6,462 nt of DNA from assembly GCA_902782985.1 (NCBI GenBank), contig CACZPC010000167.1, forward strand, positions 1 to 6,462, in the 5' to 3' direction. Shown here piece after piece: positions 1 to 6,453 of this stretch. Position 1 is the first letter of the stretch; the number at the start of each line of letters is the position of its first letter. The DNA is from Oscillospiraceae bacterium (GTDB taxonomy: Bacteria; Bacillota; Clostridia; Saccharofermentanales; Saccharofermentanaceae). The notes under the pieces are model-generated. The model saw only the letters and a list, made by a program, of their open reading frames with translations. It made no database searches and was not told the origin of the DNA. The position numbers were made by a program, and so were the translations under genes.

Positions 1-1
1 C

Positions 2-340
2 TATATCAGGGAGCTCAAGGGATCAGCAGGGGCATATGTTATCAAGGCTTTCGGTATCTTGTCGGAGGACGATATCGCCCTGGCAGAGTCTTCTTCCGCC
101 GACATGGTCATACTCGATTCGCCCGGAGGCGGTACCGGTGATATATTTAACTGGTCCCTCTTGAAAAAGATAAAAAGACCATATATCCTTGCAGGCGGAC
201 TTAATGTTGATAATATAAGCGAAGCCGTAAGAACTCTCGATCCGTACGGAGTGGACGTTAGCTCCGGTATAGAGACCGACGGATCTAAGGATAAAGCCAA
301 GATGGAAGCCTTTATGAGGCTTGTAAGGAAAGGAATATGA
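2..340 (+). CDS. trpF: Phosphoribosylanthranilate isomerase, C-terminal part (5' end outside window)
   Basis: This is the last 112 codons of TrpF, which is usually about 200 residues. The enzyme performs the Amadori rearrangement of phosphoribosylanthranilate to carboxyphenylaminodeoxyribulose phosphate, in the cytoplasm. Visible motifs, numbered from the first complete codon, are [16 protein letters not shown] (residues 36-51), with D39 matching the family's catalytic Asp; [11 protein letters not shown] (62-72), a phosphate-binding loop; and [14 protein letters not shown] (84-97), the signature end of the barrel. The N-terminal half, including the catalytic Cys, lies upstream of the window and cannot be checked. 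The stop codon TGA overlaps the trpB start as ATGA, which suggests translational coupling. The motifs and the trpB/trpA neighbours make the identification secure. Confidence 0.95.
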   Translation, partial: YIRELKGSAGAYVIKAFGILSEDDIALAESSSADMVILDSPGGGTGDIFNWSLLKKIKRPYILAGGLNVDNISEAVRTLDPYGVDVSSGIETDGSKDKAKMEAFMRLVRKGI

Positions 341-1530
341 AGATGAATAAGGAAGGAAGATTCGGTATCCACGGCGGACAGTATATCCCCGAGACACTGA
401 TGAATGCCGTTAATGAGCTGACTCAGGCCTATGAGCATTATAAGAACGATCCGGATTTCAATAAGGAACTGGAAGAGCTCTTTAATGATTATGCAGGCAG
501 ACCTTCAAGGCTCTATTATGCCAAGAAGATGACCGAGGACTTAGGCGGAGCTAAGATCTATCTTAAGAGAGAAGATCTTAACCATACGGGCGCTCACAAG
601 ATAAATAATGTATTAGGTCAGGCTCTTCTTGCAAAGAAGATGGGCAAGACAAGACTTATCGCAGAGACAGGAGCCGGACAGCACGGTGTCGCTACTGCAA
701 CGGCGGCAGCTCTCATGGGAATGGAATGTGTTGTGTTCATGGGCGAAGAGGATACCAAGAGGCAGGCTCTTAATGTATACAGGATGAGACTTCTGGGAGC
801 AGAAGTCATTCCCGTCAAGACAGGTACGGCAACACTTAAGGATGCCGTATCCGAGGCGATGAGAGAATGGACCAACAGAGTATCTGATACTCATTACTGC
901 TTAGGATCAGTCATGGGACCTCATCCTTTCCCCACGATCGTTCGCGATTTTCAGGCAGTTATATCCAAGGAGATCAAGCAGCAGATCATGCAGAAGGAGG
1001 GAAGACTTCCCGATGCGGTCATTGCCTGCGTAGGAGGAGGCTCCAATGCCATTGGTTCTTTCTATCATTTTATAGAGGATAAAGAAGTACAGCTTATAGG
1101 ATGTGAAGCGGCAGGAAGAGGTATCGATACATTTGAGACGGCGGCTACGGTAAATACGGGAAGAGTCGGTATCTTCCATGGCATGAAGTCTTACTTCTGC
1201 CAGGATGAGTATGGTCAGATCGCTCCCGTATATTCCATCTCCGCAGGACTTGATTATCCCGGAGTCGGACCTGAGCATGCATATCTTAATGATATCGGCA
1301 GGGCTTCTTATGTTCCCGTTACGGATGATGAGGCGGTAAATGCTTTCGAGTACTTATCAAGGACTGAGGGTATAATCCCCGCTATCGAGTCATCACATGC
1401 CGTTGCACATGCGATGAAGATCGCACCGACTATGGATAAGGATAAGATAATCGTCATAACCATATCCGGCAGAGGTGATAAGGACTGTGCGGCTATCGCC
1501 AGATACAGAGGAGAGAATATCTATGAGTAA
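337..1530 (+). CDS. trpB: Tryptophan synthase beta chain
   Basis: TrpB is the PLP-dependent subunit that condenses indole with L-serine to give L-tryptophan, working in an alpha2-beta2 complex with TrpA. The protein has 397 residues, the usual length for the TrpB1 type. HTGAHKINN contains the PLP Schiff-base lysine K88. ETGAGQHG (110-117) carries the catalytic Glu E110. GGGSNAIG (233-240) binds the cofactor phosphate. [10 protein letters not shown] (303-312) is the indole-site/COMM-side Asp region, and SGRGDKD (377-383) holds the Ser facing the pyridine nitrogen. No key residue is missing. ATG 337 overlaps the trpF stop and has AAGGA at 325-329, 7 nt upstream. A second ATG at 343 has AAGGA at 330-334, 8 nt upstream, so either start is possible and would differ by only two residues. 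The 3' end overlaps trpA by 8 nt. Confidence 0.98.
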   Translation: MKMNKEGRFGIHGGQYIPETLMNAVNELTQAYEHYKNDPDFNKELEELFNDYAGRPSRLYYAKKMTEDLGGAKIYLKREDLNHTGAHKINNVLGQALLAKKMGKTRLIAETGAGQHGVATATAAALMGMECVVFMGEEDTKRQALNVYRMRLLGAEVIPVKTGTATLKDAVSEAMREWTNRVSDTHYCLGSVMGPHPFPTIVRDFQAVISKEIKQQIMQKEGRLPDAVIACVGGGSNAIGSFYHFIEDKEVQLIGCEAAGRGIDTFETAATVNTGRVGIFHGMKSYFCQDEYGQIAPVYSISAGLDYPGVGPEHAYLNDIGRASYVPVTDDEAVNAFEYLSRTEGIIPAIESSHAVAHAMKIAPTMDKDKIIVITISGRGDKDCAAIARYRGENIYE

Positions 1531-2299
1531 TATACGAAATGCATTTTCTTCGGGTAAGGCATTCATACCTTTTATCACCTGCGGTGATCCCGATCTTGAG
1601 ACGACTTATGAGGTCGTACTCGAGGCCGTTAGGAGCGGAGCTGATCTTATAGAGCTCGGTATACCTTTCTCCGATCCTACAGCGGAAGGTCCCGTGATCC
1701 AGGGCGCTAACTTAAGAGCTCTCGAGGGCGGAGTGACGACGGATAAGGTATTTGATCTTGTCCGCAGGATCCGTGAGACTGTCACTGTCCCGCTCGTATT
1801 TATGACTTATGCAAATGTTGTCTTCTCTTATGATGCGGAGAAGTTCATAAGGACATGTAAGGAGATCGGTATCGACGGACTCATAATCCCCGATATCCCC
1901 TTTGAAGAGAAGGAGGAGTTCACGCCTTATTGTGAGAAGTATGATGTGGATCTTATCTCCATGATCGCCCCCACATCCGAGGATAGGATCGCCATGATCG
2001 CGGGGGAGGCAAAGGGTTTTATCTACGTTGTTTCCAGCATGGGTGTTACCGGAACAAGATCTTCATTCTCCGGGGACCTGTCCAAGATCACTTCTAAGAT
2101 CCGCGAAGTAACTGATGTTCCCTGTGCCATCGGATTCGGTATATCCGATCCCGAGCAGGCAAAGAAAATGGCTTCGATCTCCGACGGTGCCATCGTAGGA
2201 TCTGCCATCATAAAGATCCTTGCAGCTCACGGCAAGGATTCTCCCCGCTATGTAGGAGAATTCGTTAAATCCATGAAGGCTGCTGTAAGAGAAGCCTGA
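1523..2299 (+). CDS. trpA: Tryptophan synthase alpha chain
   Basis: TrpA is a TIM-barrel subunit that cleaves indole-3-glycerol phosphate to glyceraldehyde 3-phosphate and indole, which is channelled to TrpB. The chosen start gives 258 residues, a normal length. ATG 1523 has AGGAG at 1509-1513, 9 nt upstream, inside the trpB end. The open frame runs back to 1475, but that would add 16 unfamily-like residues inside trpB. Visible motifs are FITCGDPD (17-24), [15 protein letters not shown] (43-57) with catalytic E44, [10 protein letters not shown] (168-177), GFGIS (204-208) and GAIVGSAI (222-229) for phosphate binding. The residue matching the second catalytic acid of the E. coli enzyme (Asp60) is Glu55 here, a conservative change that recurs in some family members. 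This is the last gene of the operon, and a terminator follows 21 nt downstream. Confidence 0.97.
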   Translation: MSNIRNAFSSGKAFIPFITCGDPDLETTYEVVLEAVRSGADLIELGIPFSDPTAEGPVIQGANLRALEGGVTTDKVFDLVRRIRETVTVPLVFMTYANVVFSYDAEKFIRTCKEIGIDGLIIPDIPFEEKEEFTPYCEKYDVDLISMIAPTSEDRIAMIAGEAKGFIYVVSSMGVTGTRSSFSGDLSKITSKIREVTDVPCAIGFGISDPEQAKKMASISDGAIVGSAIIKILAAHGKDSPRYVGEFVKSMKAAVREA

Positions 2300-2320
2300 T
2301 AAAGATAGTAAGCATATAAC

Positions 2321-2350
2321 AGGGGATCATCTTTGTATGGTCCCCTTTTT
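2321..2350 (+). terminator. Intrinsic terminator of the trp operon
   Basis: A 10-bp stem pairs AGGGGATCAT (2321-2330) with ATGGTCCCCT (2337-2346). It includes one G-T wobble, closes a 6-nt loop and is followed by a run of T to 2350. It starts 21 nt after the trpA stop, so it most likely ends the trp transcript. A second perfect 10-bp inverted repeat (2310-2319 with 2349-2358) encloses this hairpin. Confidence 0.92.
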
Positions 2351-2408
2351 ATATGCTTTATCATCGTCCCGACTGTAAGATAACGGTAAAATCAGCCGAA
2401 GTCCCTTA

Positions 2409-2417
2409 TGCTATAAT
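2409..2417 (+). promoter_or_regulatory. Extended -10 promoter of the Ala/Lys-helix membrane protein gene
   Basis: TGCTATAAT gives a perfect TATAAT hexamer (2412-2417) with a TG one base upstream. This is the extended -10 form used by the housekeeping sigma factor. No good TTGACA-like -35 box is present at 16-18 nt spacing, which fits an extended -10 promoter. The expected transcript start is near 2424, giving a leader of about 29 nt that holds the ribosome site GGGAGGGG (2439-2446). Confidence 0.75.
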
Positions 2418-2452
2418 CAAAATTACATTGATATTCTTGGGAGGGGTTTTGT

Positions 2453-3151
2453 ATGAGTGAAGAAAATAAGATATTCGATATTCCGTCAGATGCAGATAAT
2501 AAGGCTGTCGAAGCAGTTGCTGAGACAAAAGAAGAGATAAAAGCAGTAGCGTCTGCTCCTCTTATCGCACCTGCTCCTGTATCAGCCACGGATGCGATAA
2601 CTCCCATAGATGCGGCGGTAGTCGCAGCCAAGGAAGAGAGTGCAGCAGCTGCTGAAGCTGCACTGGCCGCATCTGCCAAGGCGGCTAAGAACAGTCAGAA
2701 GGATGCAGCCAAAGCTGCGGCTAAGGCAGCCAAGGATGCAGAGAAGGCTCAGGCTGCTCAGGAGAAGGCAGCAGCCAGAGAAGCAGAAAAGGCTGCAAGG
2801 AAGGCTGAGGCGGCAGAGAAGAAAGCTGCTAAGAATCAGGCAAAGGCAGCAGAGGCTCAGGCTAAGATCGATGCATGCCCTCCCGAATACAGGCCGGTAT
2901 CCACATCAAAGTTCTTCTGGTTCGCATTCCTTAGTTTTTTCCCTCTTATCGGTATCATCTTTACGATAATCACTTCGATATTCCCCAAGAACAGGAATAT
3001 AAAGAATTTCGAGCGCGCCATCCTTATCCTCTTCGTGATAGAGCTGATCCTGGCTCTTATCGCGATGATCGTGATCATCTTCGTGAACGGCTCATCCATA
3101 GACGGTATCCTGGATGCTTTCGTAATGTTCTTCGACGAGCTTTTCGGCTGA
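2453..3151 (+). CDS. Ala/Lys/Glu-rich long-helix protein with C-terminal two-span membrane domain
   Basis: This 232-residue protein has no recognised function. Residues 1-50 are acidic then Ala/Pro-rich and probably flexible. Residues 53-141 contain no Pro or Gly; about 42 of residues 51-140 are Ala and 16 are Lys, with many Glu and Gln. This predicts a single long helix or coiled coil of roughly 13 nm, of the kind seen in TolA-like spacers. Two hydrophobic spans follow, about 154-177 and 189-211, joined by a basic loop (PKNRNIKNFER, 178-188). The segment from YRPVS through the PLIG motif to NIKNFERA resembles a small Firmicute membrane domain often found behind zinc ribbons, but no zinc ribbon is present. 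The short tail is hydrophobic and acidic. ATG 2453 is fixed by GGGAGGGG 6 nt upstream. The gene has its own promoter and terminator. Orientation in the membrane is uncertain. Confidence 0.85.
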   Translation: MSEENKIFDIPSDADNKAVEAVAETKEEIKAVASAPLIAPAPVSATDAITPIDAAVVAAKEESAAAAEAALAASAKAAKNSQKDAAKAAAKAAKDAEKAQAAQEKAAAREAEKAARKAEAAEKKAAKNQAKAAEAQAKIDACPPEYRPVSTSKFFWFAFLSFFPLIGIIFTIITSIFPKNRNIKNFERAILILFVIELILALIAMIVIIFVNGSSIDGILDAFVMFFDELFG

Positions 3152-3175
3152 CAGGTACAGAAACAGATATTGATA

Positions 3176-3209
3176 AAGGCTCTCGCATCATAAAGTGCGG
3201 GAGCCTTTT
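3176..3209 (+). terminator. Intrinsic terminator after the Ala/Lys-helix gene, possibly used from both sides
   Basis: AAGGCTCTCGCA (3176-3187) pairs with TGCGGGAGCCTT (3196-3207), giving 12 bp with one wobble and an 8-nt loop, followed by TTTT. It lies 24 nt past the stop of the helix gene and 25 nt from the stop of the convergent DUF1848 gene. Read on the - strand the hairpin is followed by TTTATCA, a weaker T run, so it may also stop transcription from the other side. Confidence 0.88.
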
Positions 3210-3233
3210 GTATAGTCTATTATCCTAAGGCGA

Positions 3234-4163
3234 TCAGATATCGAGCATCATCTGACCGGTGATAAATGTGCGCTGATCGGCTTTCCTGACGATATCGTCG
3301 TCACGCAGGTGTCCTATGAGGAGCGGCGAATCAGGATCATGTTCTTTCATATTATTTATGACAGAGCGTTCGTCGTAATTGGCATAGCAATATCTGCACA
3401 GGTGCCGGCATGTATTATATGCGCCGATGTCTCTTCCCGTTATGCAGTCGCAGTCGCGGCGGGGATTCTTTTCGCCCGGGGGAGTAAGCGAACAGCCGAC
3501 GGCCCTTTCAAGGATGCGCTTGGTCATACATCCGTCGGTTTCTATACCGTACTTGCCGAGCTCACGTCCCTCAAGACATGTCCTTACCGTTATATCGTAT
3601 TCCTTAGCGATCTTCGAGAAGTTCTGACCGATATATTCTCTTTCGGAATAAGTCACCTCGCGAGCCTGCGGGAAATTCTTTAATGTCTTACCGTAGAGAT
3701 CCAGAAAGCTTATGACTGCATTATCGGTATAGCCCTTAAGTTCGTAGCACATCATGTCAAATGCTTCCCTGTGATATTCGAGGCTGTACTTGTCTGTGAT
3801 AAGTATCGGGTCATAGCGCCAGCTGACATTCCTGAGCCCGAGCTTATCCGACAGTGCCATAAATGCATCGAGTATCTGCTGCTTGTCCGGGACATACGGC
3901 TCGATATCCTTGCCGTATGGTGTGATCGTGACAAACCAGAACTGACGGAAGGCTTTAAGCTCGTCGATATATTTGAGCATGGGCCGCGGATCCTTGGTGC
4001 AGAAAATAAGCAGGTCGACCTTGTCCGGCGTCAGGTCATATTGAGTTACCTGTTCGCCGTAGTAGGGATTCCTGACGAGGACCTTTCCTTCCCGGATCCT
4101 GTTCATGAACCATTTGCCGTAAAAGGCGGGTATATCGGTTCTCATTCCCGAGTTTATTATCAT
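3234..4163 (-). CDS. DUF1848 family protein with C-terminal radical-SAM-like CxxxCxxC
   Basis: The 309-residue protein matches the DUF1848 family, whose biochemical role is not established to my knowledge. Family hallmarks are the N-terminal RTDIPAFYGKWFMNRI (8-23), the TPYGKDIEP segment (81-89), WRYDPILITDKY (115-126), and VISFLDLY (150-157). The C-terminus is rich in Cys: C238 and C240, then IGAYNTC, and C252-x3-C256-x2-CYAN with C259. The last three have the spacing of a radical SAM 4Fe-4S motif, but sit at the C-terminus rather than the N-terminus. I infer an iron-sulfur protein. The usual family start reads like MIIS.SRRTDIP, so ATG 4163 (MIINSGMRTDIP) is preferred over the ATG 20 codons upstream. 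No Shine-Dalgarno sequence precedes it, and a -10-like box lies only 6 nt upstream. It is convergent with the helix gene and divergent from the PHP gene. Confidence 0.9.
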   Translation of the reverse strand: MIINSGMRTDIPAFYGKWFMNRIREGKVLVRNPYYGEQVTQYDLTPDKVDLLIFCTKDPRPMLKYIDELKAFRQFWFVTITPYGKDIEPYVPDKQQILDAFMALSDKLGLRNVSWRYDPILITDKYSLEYHREAFDMMCYELKGYTDNAVISFLDLYGKTLKNFPQAREVTYSEREYIGQNFSKIAKEYDITVRTCLEGRELGKYGIETDGCMTKRILERAVGCSLTPPGEKNPRRDCDCITGRDIGAYNTCRHLCRYCYANYDERSVINNMKEHDPDSPLLIGHLRDDDIVRKADQRTFITGQMMLDI

Positions 4164-4169
4164 GTAAGA

Positions 4170-4178
4170 AGTATAGCA
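4170..4178 (-). promoter_or_regulatory. Candidate extended -10 promoter of the DUF1848 gene (leaderless arrangement)
   Basis: On the - strand TGCTATACT gives a 5/6 TATAAT match with upstream TG. Only 6 nt separate the hexamer from ATG 4163, so transcription would begin at or within a base or two of the start codon. No -35 box with normal spacing is visible. No AGGAGG-like site lies between here and the ATG, which fits a leaderless message, but the promoter is a motif call only. Confidence 0.5.
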
Positions 4179-4201
4179 CGAATTTGTTAAGGATCTTTTA
4201 C

Positions 4202-4225
4202 TAATGACGGAATGAATTGTCATTA
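4202..4225. promoter_or_regulatory. Candidate operator: inverted repeat in the divergent intergenic region
   Basis: TAATGAC (4202-4208) and GTCATTA (4219-4225) form a perfect 7-bp dyad with a 10-nt centre. The dyad ends one base before the proposed -35 box of the PHP gene and lies about 24 bp beyond the -10 box of the DUF1848 gene. No T run follows, so it is not terminator-like. A dimeric regulator could bind here and act on both genes. No regulator gene is nearby. Confidence 0.4.
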
Positions 4226-4226
4226 C

Positions 4227-4255
4227 TTGCCCGTTCGGTTGCCCGGTGCTAACAT
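4227..4255 (+). promoter_or_regulatory. Candidate promoter of the PHP-domain gene
   Basis: TTGCCC (4227-4232, 4/6 to TTGACA) is followed after 17 nt by TAACAT (4250-4255, 4/6 to TATAAT). A TG stands one base before the -10 box. The predicted transcript start is near 4262, leaving a leader of about 28 nt that contains AAGGA at 4275-4279. Confidence 0.5.
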
Positions 4256-4289
4256 AGTCTGTGAGAAAAAGAACAAGGATATAAAGAAA

Positions 4290-5057
4290 ATGGGATTTTT
4301 ATACGAAACGCATCTTCACACCTGCGAGGCAAGCGCCTGCGGCAAGGTGCATGGCGAAGATTATATCGACTACATGATCAATAAGGGTTACAGCGGCTTT
4401 GTGGTCACAGATCACTTCTTCAACGGTAATACCTGTGTTCCCGAAGACATGCCGTGGGCCGACAGGGTAGAGATGTATGCTTCCGGATACGAGAGAGCAC
4501 TTAAGGCTGCGGAAGGCAGGGATATCAATGTCATGTTCGGAGTCGAATTCAATTTCTGGAAAGACGAATATCTCATTTACGGTATCGATAAGAAGTGGCT
4601 CCTTGATAATGAATGCATAATGGAGATGACACGCCACGAGCTCCATGATGCCGTGCGAAAGGCAGGCGGCGTAATGATCCAGGCTCATCCTTTCCGTGAG
4701 AGGGATTATCTGAGCGATATCAGGCTCGCACCTTCCGCCTGCGACGGCGTCGAAGTGTATAATGCGGCAAATAAGCCCAATATGAATGCTCTCGGATTCG
4801 AATATACCACCGAGCTCGGCATGCCGATGACTGCAGGATCGGATATCCACTATTTTTATGATGGTGATATGGGCGGAATGCTCTTTGACACTAAGATCAC
4901 TGATGTTAAGGATCTTGCAAGAGGACTTATAGACGGCAGGGGGATTCCGGTAAGGCTCGGACAGAACGGTGTGATTACTCCGGTATCCGAGATAAAGGAA
5001 CAGACAGTCTCTACGGAACTTCCGACTCTTCCCGTGATCTACCCGGAGGGCAAATAG
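4290..5057 (+). CDS. PHP-domain metal-dependent hydrolase (phosphoesterase family)
   Basis: The 255-residue protein is a single PHP domain, a fold related to histidinol phosphatase and the PHP domain of DNA polymerases that hydrolyses phosphate esters with a multi-metal site. All usual metal-binding motifs are present: THLH (H8, H10), TDH (D41, H42), GVEF (E86), QAHPFR (H133), VEVYN (E155) and GSDIH (D185, H187). The set looks complete, so the enzyme is probably active, but the substrate cannot be read from sequence. The C-terminal 40 residues after about 215 are outside the metal core. The start at ATG 4290 is chosen because MGFLYETHLH is the family's normal beginning, and AAGGA lies 10 nt upstream. 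The longer frame from 4212 would run through the proposed promoter. The gene is divergent from the DUF1848 gene. No clear terminator follows. Confidence 0.9.
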   Translation: MGFLYETHLHTCEASACGKVHGEDYIDYMINKGYSGFVVTDHFFNGNTCVPEDMPWADRVEMYASGYERALKAAEGRDINVMFGVEFNFWKDEYLIYGIDKKWLLDNECIMEMTRHELHDAVRKAGGVMIQAHPFRERDYLSDIRLAPSACDGVEVYNAANKPNMNALGFEYTTELGMPMTAGSDIHYFYDGDMGGMLFDTKITDVKDLARGLIDGRGIPVRLGQNGVITPVSEIKEQTVSTELPTLPVIYPEGK

Positions 5058-5132
5058 ATCCCGAGTACCTCACGAGATGCCTTTCGAGGATGATAGATCA
5101 AATTATTGGTATTTTTGAGCAAATATCATATA

Positions 5133-5162
5133 TTGATTGGCAAGTTGTGCAGATAGTATAAT
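5133..5162 (+). promoter_or_regulatory. Promoter of the aldo/keto reductase gene
   Basis: TTGATT (5133-5138) is followed after 18 nt by a perfect TATAAT (5157-5162), in an AT-rich stretch. The predicted start near 5169 gives a leader of about 20 nt with AAGGGGGG (5172-5179) as ribosome site, 9 nt before ATG 5189. The rest of the 131-bp gap (5058-5132) shows no gene or convincing terminator. Confidence 0.7.
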
Positions 5163-5188
5163 CCCTCTTATAAGGGGGGTAACTTATC

Positions 5189-6313
5189 ATGTCAGATATT
5201 TTCAGCGATTCCGCCAAGCTCGGCTTCGGCCTTATGAGACTTCCGGAGACGGACGGTGTTATCGATCACGAACACGTATGTAAGATGGTCGACGAATATA
5301 TGAAGGCAGGCTTTAATTATTTTGATACCGCGTATATCTATCACGGAGGTAAGTCGGAGGTCGCCGCCAGGGAAGCTCTTGTTAAGCGTTATCCCAGGGA
5401 TTCATTCACATTGGCGGATAAGCTTCCCGCATGGTGTATCCATGAGGAAGCAGATGTCGAGAAGATCTTTAAGGATCAGTTAGAGAGACTCGGCACAGAC
5501 TATATCGATTACTATCTCCTTCATTCGGTAGAGGACGGAGCTAATTATGAGACATATGAGAAGTACGACTGCTTCTCATGGGGCATGAAGAAGAAAGAAG
5601 AAGGCAGCATAAAGCATCTCGGATTCTCTTTCCACGGAAGTCCCGAACTCCTGGAGCAGGTCCTCGACAAGCATCCCGAGACTGAATTCGTTCAGATCCA
5701 GCTTAACTATGCCGACTGGAACAACCCCGTAGTAAGATCGGGCGAACTCTATGAGATACTTCATAAGAGAGATATCCCCATGATCATCATGGAGCCTGTA
5801 AAGGGAGGAACGCTTGCTAACCTTACTCCCGATCTCGAAAGCAAGTTCAGGGCGGTAAGACCTGATGCATCCGCCGCATCCTGGGCTCTTCGCTTCGTAG
5901 GATCCCTTCCCGGAGTAATGTCTATCCTTTCAGGTATGTCCAATGAAGAGCAGATGAAGGATAACCTTAAGACATTTACGGGATTCGAGCCTCTTACGGA
6001 AGAAGAGAAGATACTTGTCAATGAGGTACGCGATAAGATGCTCGATGCTAACCTTATAGCATGTACTTCATGCCGTTACTGTACTGACGGATGCCCCATG
6101 GGTATCTCCATCCCGGACGTATTCCGTGCGGTAAATACATTAAGGCTCTATCCCGGAGACGAGTTCAGACCCAAGATGTACTACCAGGGACTTGCCGAAA
6201 GGACCGCGAAAGCATCCGAGTGCGTAGAGTGCGGGCAGTGCGAGGCCGTGTGCCCTCAGCATCTTCCCATAATAGAGTTCCTTAAGGAAGCTGCGGAAGT
6301 ATTCGAGAAATAA
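5189..6313 (+). CDS. Aldo/keto reductase with two C-terminal 4Fe-4S cysteine motifs
   Basis: The 374-residue protein joins an aldo/keto reductase barrel (about 8-285) to a ferredoxin-like tail (about 290-358). The barrel carries the family's catalytic tetrad: D46 and Y51 in FDTAYIYHGG, K78 in LADKLP, and H112 in YYLLHS. HLGFSFHG (143-150) and VQIQLNY (168-174) are also typical. The tail has C292-x2-C295-x2-C298-x3-C302-P and C345-x2-C348-x2-C351-x3-C355-P, both ferredoxin-type, so two 4Fe-4S clusters are expected. The length is normal for this anaerobe-rich subfamily. I infer a cytoplasmic oxidoreductase that can pass electrons between a carbonyl or alcohol substrate and an iron-sulfur carrier; the substrate is unknown. 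ATG 5189 is set by a strong ribosome site 9 nt upstream. The gene stands alone between its own promoter and terminator. Confidence 0.95.
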   Translation: MSDIFSDSAKLGFGLMRLPETDGVIDHEHVCKMVDEYMKAGFNYFDTAYIYHGGKSEVAAREALVKRYPRDSFTLADKLPAWCIHEEADVEKIFKDQLERLGTDYIDYYLLHSVEDGANYETYEKYDCFSWGMKKKEEGSIKHLGFSFHGSPELLEQVLDKHPETEFVQIQLNYADWNNPVVRSGELYEILHKRDIPMIIMEPVKGGTLANLTPDLESKFRAVRPDASAASWALRFVGSLPGVMSILSGMSNEEQMKDNLKTFTGFEPLTEEEKILVNEVRDKMLDANLIACTSCRYCTDGCPMGISIPDVFRAVNTLRLYPGDEFRPKMYYQGLAERTAKASECVECGQCEAVCPQHLPIIEFLKEAAEVFEK

Positions 6314-6336
6314 GTCAGACCAATCTGATGATCATG

Positions 6337-6364
6337 GCCTGTCGGTATTGCCGGCAGGCTTTTT
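6337..6364 (+). terminator. Intrinsic terminator of the aldo/keto reductase gene
   Basis: GCCTGTCGG (6337-6345) pairs with CCGGCAGGC (6351-6359), giving 9 bp with one wobble and a 5-nt loop, followed by TTTTT (6360-6364). It begins 23 nt after the stop. A small 5-bp hairpin (6315-6319 with 6324-6328) lies between and has no T run. Confidence 0.92.
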
Positions 6365-6410
6365 ATATGTATTCACTTATTTCTGCCGCGATGCTTTCAT
6401 GATTTAGGGA

Positions 6411-6416
6411 TAGAAT
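6411..6416 (+). promoter_or_regulatory. Possible -10 box of the gene at the right edge
   Basis: TAGAAT is a 5/6 match to TATAAT and sits in the gap between the terminator and the next start codon. No convincing -35 box is seen at 16-18 nt upstream, so this is a weak call. A start near 6423 would give a leader of about 30 nt. Confidence 0.35.
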
Positions 6417-6453
6417 ATTAACGGAAGGTATGAGAGTCATCGGGAGAGTTTAT

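Noticed and set aside
1475..1522. Upstream extension of trpA by 16 codons
   Set aside because: It lies inside trpB, lacks family similarity, and the ATG at 1523 has a well-placed AGGAG and gives the normal TrpA length.
2640..2969. Arg/Leu/Gln-rich open frame inside the Ala/Lys-helix gene
   Set aside because: It is the alternative-frame reading of repetitive GCA/AAG codons. The 2453 frame has the promoter, ribosome site and membrane spans.
3309..3683. Open frame on the + strand antisense to the DUF1848 gene
   Set aside because: It is a shadow of a well-supported gene with no ribosome site or family motifs.
4164..4223. N-terminal extension of the DUF1848 protein from the ATG at 4223 (- strand)
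   Set aside because: It has no ribosome site, adds residues absent from the family pattern, and covers the dyad and -10 box.
4212..4289. N-terminal extension of the PHP protein from ATG 4212
   Set aside because: The 26 extra residues cover the proposed promoter and dyad, and the family begins just before the HxH motif, which fits ATG 4290.
5070..5092. Possible terminator hairpin after the PHP gene (CCTC...GAGG)
   Set aside because: The stem is short and bulged and no T run follows.
5163..5178. Hairpin CCCTCT/AGGGGG that would hide the ribosome site of the aldo/keto reductase gene
   Set aside because: The TATAAT box at 5157-5162 places the transcript start near 5169, so the left arm would not be in the RNA.
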